Of a stretch of 9,886 bases of DNA, positions 1 to 6,539 are shown one piece after another (the stretch's first letter is position 1; every line of letters begins with the position of its first letter). The position numbers and the translations under genes were made by a program. The notes beneath the pieces are model-generated. The model was not told the DNA's origin, ran no database searches, and saw only the letters and a program-made list of their open reading frames with translations. This DNA comes from JAAZMF01 sp036786445 (GTDB lineage Bacteria; Bacillota; Limnochordia; DTU087): contig DAIQRD010000093.1 in assembly GCA_036786445.1 (NCBI GenBank), forward strand, positions 1-9,886. The letters run 5' to 3'.

Positions 1-94
1 ATGGCGAGGTTTGTGTTGCCATTGGCATAGGGGCGGAAAGGGCGAATGAGGAATAACCCCGCCCAGCAGGGCCAGGCGAGGTGGGCGCCAATCT
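1..94. other. Region downstream of the operon, no gene seen
   Basis: This 94-base stretch follows the lactonase stop codon in the direction of transcription. I see no gene with a ribosome binding site in it. It is rich in G and C runs and holds one stem-loop (positions 56-82, listed separately). A minus-strand reading frame starting near position 28 runs off the window edge, but nothing resembling a Shine-Dalgarno site precedes it. Confidence 0.5.
56..82 (-). terminator. Weak stem-loop after the lactonase gene, possible operon end
   Basis: On the minus strand, ACCTCGCC (from position 82) pairs with GGCGGGGT (ending at 56). This gives an 8-bp stem with one G-T wobble and an 11-nt loop, 12 nt after the lactonase stop. 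The sequence after it (TATTCCTCATT) is only loosely T-rich, so this is not a convincing intrinsic terminator. It is the only candidate before the window edge. Confidence 0.3.
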
Positions 95-1030
95 TCACAT
101 CTCCAGCCATCGGGCGGGGTTTTCTACCCAGATTTTCTCAATATCTGTTTCGCTAATACCTTCATCCAGCATTCTGGGTATGAATTTCTTGAGAATATAT
201 TGGAAACCGGGGCCGCCATTGTACGCTGTCAAGTACGATTGCCGTCCCATGTCACCGGAGATAAGCAATTGATCTCCAAAGCCCGCGGCAAGCAGACCTT
301 TGATCAACTCTATCCGCACAGAATCGGGGTAGTACTTGACCTTACCTGGGCCGTCATATCCGATGTAAGCACCTCGCTTAGCTATCTGGNNNNNNNNNNN
401 NNNNNNNNNNNNNNNNNNNNNNNCGGCATTGCGATCTAGATGTCCAATACATACTTTACTGAGGTCGGCCCCTTCTTGCTCCAGTATGTCCAGTTGCTCC
501 AAACCCATGGTACCAGCCTCTGTATGTACCCAGATGGGAGCATCGGTTTTCCGATGGGCTTTGGCTGCAGCTCGGGTGATTTTTGCCTCCTCTGGGGTAA
601 TTACGTTATACCAGGAGCCACACTTGATGTATCCAGGTTTCAGTTCTCCCGGGCCTACACCGTTCGTTAGCTCAGCAATCATCAGCTGGGCCAGCTCGTC
701 TTCATCGGCTCTTATGACCCAGTTGTCGTAGAAGCGGCCTTTGTTAAACCCGGTGCAGAAGATGATATTGACGGGAGTACTATCAGCTATTACCTGCATG
801 GCTTCGACATCACGACCATAGTCCAGGGCAGTTCCTTCCACCAACGTTCTCCCACCGACACTGTAAAATGAGTTCAGCTCTTCTATGGCCTTCTCTATGC
901 TGGGTAATTGGTAATCAGGATCTTCCTTCATGGCCACCGGAGGTGGAAAGCAGATTAGGTGTTCATGCGGGTATGTAAAACCCAGCTCATTGCAGGAAAT
1001 GCCACCTTTTATTGTCTGGATTTTGCCCAT
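95..1030 (-). CDS. Phosphotriesterase-like lactonase, probably acting on a sugar-lactone phosphate
   Basis: An amidohydrolase-superfamily enzyme of the phosphotriesterase family, about 311 residues, the usual length for this family. The binuclear metal site is complete: H22 and H24 (HEH near the N-terminus), K136 (IKCGSW, the lysine expected to be carbamylated), H169 (WVHTEAG), H197 (IGHLDR) and D260 (SGDMGR). K232-Y233 and R263/Y266 match in spacing the phosphate ligands I recall for the Mycoplasma lactonase MS53_0025 (K244, Y245, R275, Y278). Its fifth ligand, K217, would fall at about residue 205, inside the N gap. I therefore infer hydrolysis of a phosphorylated sugar lactone in the cytoplasm rather than a phosphotriester. 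The ATG at 1030 is supported by AAAGGA 10 nt upstream. The gene overlaps the dehydrogenase by 22 nt. Twelve residues (203-214) are unknown, but the frame is kept across the gap. Family is certain; substrate is not. Confidence 0.88.
   Translation of the reverse strand: MGKIQTIKGGISCNELGFTYPHEHLICFPPPVAMKEDPDYQLPSIEKAIEELNSFYSVGGRTLVEGTALDYGRDVEAMQVIADSTPVNIIFCTGFNKGRFYDNWVIRADEDELAQLMIAELTNGVGPGELKPGYIKCGSWYNVITPEEAKITRAAAKAHRKTDAPIWVHTEAGTMGLEQLDILEQEGADLSKVCIGHLDRNAXXXXXXXXXXXXQIAKRGAYIGYDGPGKVKYYPDSVRIELIKGLLAAGFGDQLLISGDMGRQSYLTAYNGGPGFQYILKKFIPRMLDEGISETDIEKIWVENPARWLEM
390..423. other. Assembly gap of 34 N inside the lactonase gene
   Basis: Thirty-four undetermined bases. The lactonase frame is the same on both sides and the missing stretch of about 11-12 residues fits the family between the LDRN motif and the next strand, so the stated gap size looks close to correct. 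It hides the position expected for one phosphate-binding lysine. Confidence 0.95.
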
Positions 1031-1824
1031 GGCAAATCATCCTTTCTGGTTTTGGACATAGTATTGAAGAGTTGGTCCCGGTACTCGCTTTCCATAGTCC
1101 ATCGCTTGCCATTGATGGAGTGACCCGTTAGTGAGAAGGGGGGTAGCTGCGAGAGGTAGAGCACCAGTTCATTGAGGACCTCTGGGGGTGGAAGCTTGGC
1201 TTGTTCTGCAGCAGATAATGTGGCGAAAAAACCAGTATTGACTTTAGATGCCGGGAAGACCGTGTTGATGTTTAGGCCGTGTTCATGGCTAAACTCATCC
1301 ACTGCTACCTCCACCAACCCTTCAATACCAAACTTGGAAGCACAGTAGGGGCCATCATTGGCCTGCCCAAAGCTCTTTTGCCCCAGCAGTGAGGTAACGA
1401 CGATCACGTTGCCCCGGCCTACGGTAGCCATACGGGGAAGCACTGTCTTTAGGGTTATAAATGTTCCAGTTAAGTTAGTCTCGACTACTTTTCGCCATAT
1501 TGGCACGGGCAGGTTGGCGAGGGAGTGGTGCGCCTGGTCAGTAATTCCGGCGTTGGCGACGAGAATATCGGGCACGCCCAACACTTCGCAGACAGAATTG
1601 AAAAACTCACCAAAAGCGTGGTGGTTGGTGATATCTGCGGCAGCGAAATAGGATCCTGGCAGCTCCCGCTGCAGTGGCTCAAGTTGCTCAGTCTCCAAGG
1701 CGCAGCCAGCTACTCGCACACCGGCGTGGTGGAACCCGTAGGTCAGTGCACGCCCGATACCGCTGCTTACCCCTGTAATCAGCGCAATTTTCTCCGCTAA
1801 ACCATCTGGATTATCATTGGACAT
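1009..1824 (-). CDS. Short-chain dehydrogenase/reductase (SDR), probable sugar or sugar-phosphate oxidoreductase
   Basis: A classical SDR of 271 residues. Visible elements are the nucleotide-binding TGVSSGIG (17-24), D64 in the adenine-ring pocket region, NAG (91-93), N117, and the catalytic S145, Y160 and K164 (YCASK). The position that usually decides NAD against NADP, after the second strand (GCALE, 40-44), carries neither the usual Asp nor an Arg/Lys pair, so the cofactor cannot be called. Between the importer and a lactonase, the simplest role is oxidation of the imported compound, or of its phosphate, to a lactone; this is inference. I chose the ATG at 1824 because AAAGGA lies 8 nt upstream; the in-frame ATG at 1833 touches that same motif and has no proper spacer. 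The gene overlaps the second permease by 11 nt and the lactonase by 22 nt, so translation is probably coupled. The last 50 or so residues have no motif I recognise. Confidence 0.88.
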   Translation of the reverse strand: MSNDNPDGLAEKIALITGVSSGIGRALTYGFHHAGVRVAGCALETEQLEPLQRELPGSYFAAADITNHHAFGEFFNSVCEVLGVPDILVANAGITDQAHHSLANLPVPIWRKVVETNLTGTFITLKTVLPRMATVGRGNVIVVTSLLGQKSFGQANDGPYCASKFGIEGLVEVAVDEFSHEHGLNINTVFPASKVNTGFFATLSAAEQAKLPPPEVLNELVLYLSQLPPFSLTGHSINGKRWTMESEYRDQLFNTMSKTRKDDLPWAKSRQ

Positions 1825-2855
1825 GGGGTTCATCCTTTCTCTCTCGGCGATGGCGAAGGGATTTGGTCAAGCGTTCCCAGATATCTGACTGCGAGGTATA
1901 TAGGGCGACCATTGAGGTGATAACTAGGCCCTGCATAACCAGCTTTCCAGACTGTCCAACACCCAGCGAAGTCATCAGACTTGTCAAGACAGTGACGATG
2001 AGGGAGCCCAGGGCAGCGCCGCCCAGCCCGCCTTGGCCGTTGAAGGTATTACCCCCGATTACTGTCGCAGCCACGGAATTCATTGTGTAGGCATCACCAC
2101 CGACAGTAAAACTCCCGATCCCGATATATCCTGACAGTATCAACCCAGCTATGCTGGCCATTNNNNNNNNNNGACTAGTCTTTGCCTATGCCACTAGTGG
2201 CATAGGCAAAGACTAGTCTAGATCGAACGGGGACACCGGCATATAGGGCTGCCCGGGGATTATTTCCCAAGTAGAATATGGATCGTCCCCAGGTAGTGCG
2301 ATTTGCAGTGAAGAGAACTGCCACCACGATAAGGCAGAAGAGCAGTAGGGAGATGGGCACAGGACCAATTCGCCCAGATCCAATAGTCCGCAAGATAGGT
2401 GATACTGCTCCTTTGGGAGCCCCGCCCACATAAAGCAGATAGCTACCCTTGACGATGGATGCCATACCAAATGTCATGACCAGTGGGGGCATGTTGGTCC
2501 TGGCGATTACCAATCCGCTGATTGCCCCCAGTAGAGTACCGACAAATAGAAGAAGGGCGATCACAGGAAGGCCTGCTAGCTCCTTACCCCGCATGAGATT
2601 GGTGCTAACAATATTCGTAAAGGTAATGATCTCGCCTACAGACAGATCAATTCCCCCGGATAGTACGACAAAGGTCTGGCCCAGAGAGGTGATTCCCAAT
2701 GGTACGCTTTGCCGGGCAACTTCCAATAGATGGGAGGGTTGTAGTGTCCCAGGAACTAGAATGCCAGAAATGGCGAGCAAGAGCAGTAAGATGATCACCA
2801 GCGACATGTATATGCGCCCGGTTCTGCCAAGTTTTTGGATGAACTGGATCTGCAT
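1814..2855 (-). CDS. Sugar ABC transporter permease, RbsC-like (second), interrupted by an assembly gap
   Basis: One inner-membrane permease in two pieces. The N-terminal part (2855 to about 2190) has a hydrophobic first segment (residues 17-35) and the family motif GIDLSVG (68-74), followed by several hydrophobic stretches. The C-terminal part (2161-1814) resumes with AGLILSGYIGIGSF and the conserved AATVIGGNTFNGQGG region, ending in a basic tail (RHRRERK). Aligned from memory with RbsC-type proteins, only about one residue is missing between ATSG and MASIAG, giving about 338 residues. As assembled the two parts are out of frame, and residues IGKD plus a stop come from an inverted copy of the upstream sequence next to 10 Ns. 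I read this as an assembly fault, not a pseudogene. Start ATG 2855 lies 6 nt after the first permease, with GGAG 11 nt upstream. It probably forms a heterodimer with the first permease. Confidence 0.82.
1833..1838 (-). promoter_or_regulatory. Ribosome binding site that sets the dehydrogenase start
   Basis: Minus-strand AAAGGA ends 8 nt before the ATG at 1824. It is adjacent to the alternative ATG at 1833 and so cannot serve that one. It lies inside the end of the second permease gene. Confidence 0.6.
2163..2172. other. Assembly gap of 10 N inside the second permease
   Basis: Ten Ns, probably a fixed-size placeholder. The reading frame does not continue across it as written, and the palindrome 2173-2218 sits directly against it. 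Confidence 0.95.
2173..2218. repeat. Perfect 46-bp palindrome at the gap edge, probable artefact
   Basis: Positions 2173-2195 are the exact reverse complement of 2196-2218, with no spacer (centre ACT|AGT). The half from 2190 rightward encodes expected permease sequence (FAYATSG). The half from 2173 to 2189 gives IGKD and a stop in that frame, which does not fit the family. Next to an N gap, this looks like a fold-back chimera at a contig end, possibly seeded by the natural 12-bp palindrome GCCACTAGTGGC. Confidence 0.85.
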
Positions 2856-2861
2856 GACGCA

Positions 2862-3839
2862 CTAGACTCCTTTCACATAGCTATCGTGTCTAGACCGGAA
2901 AGAGCTATAGATAACAGCTGCGACCACTATGACTCCGGCCAGAATGTTCTGATAGAAGGGCGAGACGCCGAAGATGTTCAGAATTACGCTTAAGAGGCCG
3001 AGGATGGCTACTCCGGCGGCGGTTCCCATTACACCACCGACACCTCCCGCAAACGTAGTGCCACCTACTATTACAGCTGCTATTGCAGAAAGGGTGAACG
3101 GGTTGCCAGCTAGGGGATCACCGGAGCGCATGCGGGCTGCCAAGGCGAGACCGCCCATGGTAGCAAATAGCGAGCTCATGGCATAGACCCCCATTTTGAC
3201 CTGCTGGACGTTGATACCAGCTACCGCGGCCTTCCGTTCATCCCCACCAAGCGCGTATACGCGGCGCCCGAAACGGGTGAAGTTCAGAACAAAATGGCAA
3301 AGGAAAAGTGCCACCAGAAAATGGACGAAGGCAAGGGGAATTATGTTGCCAACTTGGTAAGACCACCACTTGGTGAAAATTGGTGAGACATAGCCGCCTG
3401 GGTAGGGCATGATGCCCAGGGTGATGCCACTTATGACCCCGGAAGCACCTAGGGTTGCGATCAGTGGCTCTACCCGCAATCTGGTAATGACCAGCCCATT
3501 GACTATGCCTACGGCAAGACCGGCCAGTAGGCAGAGGATCAACCCTTTTAGCGTCATACTTAACGAAAATCCCATATAGGTAGCCGCCAGGGCNNNNNNN
3601 NNNGTGGTCATGCTCACCACTGGTCCTACCGATAGATCAATGCCAGTAGTCAAGATGGGGAAAGTCTGTCCCAGAGCCACAAATCCCACAGGGGCCATTT
3701 GGTTGAGGATATTCGTCATATTCTGGGCTCCGCGGAAGGGCTCAGAGACTATGGCTGGGATCAGGTACATAATAGCTACAGCGACATACAGGGCCAGTAG
3801 TTCTCGTTTTGTCTTGTCAACCAATTTCCTTTGTTGCAT
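2862..3839 (-). CDS. Sugar ABC transporter permease, RbsC-like (first)
   Basis: An inner-membrane permease of the ribose/branched-chain family, 325 residues, normal length. The charged N-terminus (QQRKLVDKTKRE) leads into a first membrane segment (about residues 15-31). GIDLSVG (66-72), the family signature, follows, and hydrophobic segments continue to near the C-terminus, including the conserved AAVIVGGTTFAGGVGG stretch. Three to four residues are unknown because of the N gap at 3594-3603, but the frame continues. Start: a GTG at 3848 would overlap the ATPase stop as GTGA but has no Shine-Dalgarno site. The ATG at 3839 has AGGTGA 5 nt upstream, so I prefer it. It follows the ATPase by 5 nt and precedes the second permease by 6 nt. 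Two different permease genes suggest a heterodimeric channel. Confidence 0.92.
   Translation of the reverse strand: MQQRKLVDKTKRELLALYVAVAIMYLIPAIVSEPFRGAQNMTNILNQMAPVGFVALGQTFPILTTGIDLSVGPVVSMTXXXXALAATYMGFSLSMTLKGLILCLLAGLAVGIVNGLVITRLRVEPLIATLGASGVISGITLGIMPYPGGYVSPIFTKWWSYQVGNIIPLAFVHFLVALFLCHFVLNFTRFGRRVYALGGDERKAAVAGINVQQVKMGVYAMSSLFATMGGLALAARMRSGDPLAGNPFTLSAIAAVIVGGTTFAGGVGGVMGTAAGVAILGLLSVILNIFGVSPFYQNILAGVIVVAAVIYSSFRSRHDSYVKGV
3594..3603. other. Assembly gap of 10 N inside the first permease
   Basis: Ten Ns shortly after the GIDLSVG motif. The frame is the same on both sides and the missing three to four residues agree with family length, so no frame problem is implied here. Confidence 0.95.
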
Positions 3840-3844
3840 ACTGA

Positions 3845-3850
3845 TCACCT
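3845..3850 (-). promoter_or_regulatory. Ribosome binding site that sets the first permease start
   Basis: Minus-strand AGGTGA contains the ATPase stop codon TGA and ends 5 nt before the ATG at 3839. It favours that ATG over the overlapping GTG at 3848. Confidence 0.6.
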
Positions 3851-5368
3851 GACTTGAGCTGAAGTGTTGTTGAAACCCGTCATACTCCTTAAGAGCTCTT
3901 CGCGGTCGGCTTGATCCGCTTCATAGGTGCTGGAAACTCGTCCTTCACGCATCACGATAATCCGATGGCTGATGCTCAGTACTTCCGGCAACTCTGATGA
4001 CACCATGATGATGGCGACACCGTTTTGGTTCAATTCTTGTAGTAATCGGTACATCTCTGATTTGGCGCCTACGTCAATTCCTCTTGTGGGCTCATTGATG
4101 AGCAGGACTCGCATCCCGGCGTAGATCCAACGGGCGAGAATCACCTTCTGGCGGTTCCCACCACTTAGATTCTTGATGGGTTGTCGCAGAGAAGGGGTAA
4201 CAATTCCGAGCCTTTGGACTACGGGGCCCATTTCCTCGGCCGCCCGGATATCGTCGGCTTGGCCAAATCCAGCGTCTCGCTCCATCTTGGCCAAGTGGAT
4301 ATTGGCATCAACACCGAAATCCAGGAAAAGTCCTTTGCTTTCCCTGTCCTCGGGCACATAGGCTACTCCTTCCAGCAAGGAGGTGCGGGGTGATTTTGGT
4401 CGGAACGGCTTTCCTCCAAGATAAATCTCGCCGCCCCTGGGTTGGTATACTCCAAAGATGGTCTCCAAGAGCTCTGTCCGGCCGGATCCCATCAAACCCG
4501 CAATACCCAAGAGTTCTCCGGCCCGAACTTGCAGGGAGATGTCCTTTAACAGCCTGGGACCCCACAGATTCCGGATTTCAAGTAGGACATCCTTCGGTGT
4601 GCTTTTCTCCCTGTAGAAATGCTTGCCAGGCTCACTTCCGATCATCATTTTGACGAGCTCCGCGTGGTCGGTTTCTGTCGTTGGTTTGGTGGCGATGTAG
4701 TTCCCGTTTCGCAGAACAGTGATTCGATCAGAAAGCCGGAAAATCTCCTCCATGCGATGCGAAATATAAATAATCCCTTTGCTATCAGCTTTCAGACGCC
4801 TGATCAAACCAAAGAGAGTAGCAGTCTCTTCATCGGTCAATGATGAGGTCGGCTCATCCATGACTATGATTTGAGCTTCGAAAACCAGGGCTTTGGCGAT
4901 CTCCAGCATCTGCTTGAGGGAGACAGACAAATTCCCCACTATCTCACGGGGGTTAAGGTCAACTCCCAGTGAGTGAAGAATATCGCTGCTGCGTCGCTGC
5001 ATTTCTGCCCAACTCACCAAGCCTCTGGCGGTCAGTGGCTCACTTCCTATGAAGAAATTCTCCATGACAGAGAGCTCGTCGATGAGATTCAATTCCTGAT
5101 GAATGAAGGCAATCCCAAGATTCTGCGCCACCAGTGGAGAGGTAACCGTCTCTTGTTTTCCATCTACGAGGATCTGTCCCAAATCGGGCTGGAGTACTCC
5201 ACCAAGGACGTTCATCAGAGTCGTCTTCCCAGCGCCGTTTTCCCCCACCAAGGCATGTACTTCCCCAGGAATAAGATCAAAGGAAACTGAGTTCAAAGCC
5301 TTTACGCCAGGAAATGATTTAACGATATTCTTCATTTGCAGTAAGTGCTGTTGCTCTCCCACGATCAT
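3845..5368 (-). CDS. Sugar ABC transporter ATP-binding protein, RbsA-like, two ATPase domains
   Basis: A 507-residue double ATPase that powers the two permeases at the inner membrane. Domain 1: Walker A GENGAGKTT (42-50), Q-loop Q91, signature LSVSLKQ (147-153), Walker B VMDEP with D171/E172, H-loop H204. Domain 2: degenerate Walker A GLMGSGRTE (291-299), canonical signature LSGGNRQ (401-407), and INEPTRGIDVG with N425 where many family members have Asp, and E426. The degenerate second Walker A (GSGRTE) is normal for RbsA/MglA proteins. The ATG at 5368 has AGGAAGGGG just upstream (5370-5378). It is separated from the binding-protein gene by 64 nt containing a long hairpin, whereas it is almost fused to the permease gene downstream. 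The substrate class (monosaccharide or similar) follows from the family; the exact substrate cannot be told from the ATPase. Confidence 0.96.
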   Translation of the reverse strand: MIVGEQQHLLQMKNIVKSFPGVKALNSVSFDLIPGEVHALVGENGAGKTTLMNVLGGVLQPDLGQILVDGKQETVTSPLVAQNLGIAFIHQELNLIDELSVMENFFIGSEPLTARGLVSWAEMQRRSSDILHSLGVDLNPREIVGNLSVSLKQMLEIAKALVFEAQIIVMDEPTSSLTDEETATLFGLIRRLKADSKGIIYISHRMEEIFRLSDRITVLRNGNYIATKPTTETDHAELVKMMIGSEPGKHFYREKSTPKDVLLEIRNLWGPRLLKDISLQVRAGELLGIAGLMGSGRTELLETIFGVYQPRGGEIYLGGKPFRPKSPRTSLLEGVAYVPEDRESKGLFLDFGVDANIHLAKMERDAGFGQADDIRAAEEMGPVVQRLGIVTPSLRQPIKNLSGGNRQKVILARWIYAGMRVLLINEPTRGIDVGAKSEMYRLLQELNQNGVAIIMVSSELPEVLSISHRIIVMREGRVSSTYEADQADREELLRSMTGFNNTSAQVR

Positions 5369-5383
5369 ACCCCTTCCTAGGAG

Positions 5384-5419
5384 TGAGAGGGGGCAACCCA
5401 GCAGTCTTGCCCCCTCTCA
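5384..5419 (-). promoter_or_regulatory. Intra-operon hairpin between binding-protein and ATPase genes
   Basis: A perfect 13-bp inverted repeat, TGAGAGGGGGCAA / TTGCCCCCTCTCA, with a 10-nt loop (5397-5406), starting 13 nt after the binding-protein stop. No T-tract follows (CTCCTAGGAAGG), so it is not a standard intrinsic terminator. In binding-protein operons such hairpins protect the upstream mRNA 3' end and let the binding protein be made in excess of the membrane parts. That role is inferred here from position. Confidence 0.75.
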
Positions 5420-5432
5420 TACAAGGAGGTAC

Positions 5433-6539
5433 TTACTCTCTCCACATCTCCTGAAGCACTGCTTCGTTCAGGGTAGTCCCCACCCAATATCCATCGGCTA
5501 GATCTGGACGAGCATATCGCTTAGCCTCTTGAAGGCTGAGAATATACGGTGCAGTAGCATCTACTAATACCGGCACCGGTTCTCCCTGCAGGGCCTTGAT
5601 GGCCAATCGTAGAGCAATGGCAGTATGATTAGTCGGATTGTTGAAGGCTATGCTATCAAAGCCTTCATCACTGGCTTTGATCCAATCCAGCAAGAAGCCG
5701 TTGTTGGCTTCACCGACCATGGGCACCAAGTCTCTCCCGGCATCCCGGAAAGCCTGAATGGCCCCTTGGGTCATTGCTCCGCCCCCAGACCATATCCCGT
5801 CGACTTGGGGATAGGCAGGGAGTAGGCTGGCAACTGTGGATTTTGCCTGGGCAAACCCCCATTCGGCAAACTGTCTGGTGAGGATTTTGATGCCGGGGTG
5901 CTGATCAAACACTTCTTTTGCGCCTCGCCAGCGCTCTTCAGCTACTGGGTTACCGGCGATACCTGAAAGGGCGATGATGTTTCCATTATAGCTCAGCTTT
6001 TCCACCAACCAAGTGGCGGTTACTCGCCCATACTCACTGTCATCTCGACCAACCCATGATGTAACTTGTTCTTTTGGAATTTGGCTACTGGCTGCAACAA
6101 CAGGGATGCCCTTCTTCTGGGCCATCTCTAGGACTCCACCCAAGGCCGTAGGCGAGATTGGGTCAATGACAATGGCATCAACGCCTTTGGCGATGAGGTC
6201 CTCCAAAGCTGAGATTTGCTTAGGAATCTCTCCTTGGGCATCAAGGTGAATCACTTCCTTGATGAGCTCGCCAGATTCATTGGCCTCTTCAAAAAGCTCT
6301 CTGGTGAACTGCACCGCCCAGGTATTGGATTGGAAAATGGTCACGAACCCAATGGTATAGGGCGGAGATTTCTTGAAAGCAGTCGTGTCCATCATTTCAT
6401 CGCTGACTGAGATGACGTATTCCCAGCCGGATACTTCAACCCGTGAGCTAATCTCTGCAGCTGATCCAGCATAGACCGTGCTTGTCACGCCAAATAGAGT
6501 CATGGATAGGACAACGAACACTACAAACCAGCGTTTCAT
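5433..6539 (-). CDS. Sugar ABC transporter substrate-binding protein, RbsB-like, secreted without lipobox
   Basis: A periplasmic-binding-protein type I (ribose/galactose group) of 368 residues that captures the substrate outside the membrane. The signal peptide has basic KR at 2-3, a hydrophobic core (about 4-18) and a likely cleavage after VYA (residue 24). No cysteine follows, so it is not a lipoprotein. About 36 residues separate the cleavage site from the first core strand (YTIGFVTIF). The motif MMDTTAFKKSPPYTIG before it is a style I associate with some RbsB-like families. Other family elements are GVDAIVIDP, GIPVVAASS, GNPVAEERWRG and VDGIWSGGG. The ATG at 6539 overlaps the creatininase stop as ATGA, with GGGAGG and AAGGG upstream, so translation is probably coupled. 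The ligand cannot be deduced from sequence. Confidence 0.93.
   Translation of the reverse strand: MKRWFVVFVVLSMTLFGVTSTVYAGSAAEISSRVEVSGWEYVISVSDEMMDTTAFKKSPPYTIGFVTIFQSNTWAVQFTRELFEEANESGELIKEVIHLDAQGEIPKQISALEDLIAKGVDAIVIDPISPTALGGVLEMAQKKGIPVVAASSQIPKEQVTSWVGRDDSEYGRVTATWLVEKLSYNGNIIALSGIAGNPVAEERWRGAKEVFDQHPGIKILTRQFAEWGFAQAKSTVASLLPAYPQVDGIWSGGGAMTQGAIQAFRDAGRDLVPMVGEANNGFLLDWIKASDEGFDSIAFNNPTNHTAIALRLAIKALQGEPVPVLVDATAPYILSLQEAKRYARPDLADGYWVGTTLNEAVLQEMWRE

Noticed and set aside
1814..2855. True pseudogene or frameshift in the second permease
   Set aside because: The break coincides exactly with an N gap and a fold-back palindrome, and both halves are intact family sequence.
3604..3620. 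Small inverted repeat (GTGGT/ACCAC) beside the gap at 3594-3603, as a second fold-back artefact
   Set aside because: The arms are only 5 bp and the sequence encodes normal permease residues; chance is enough.
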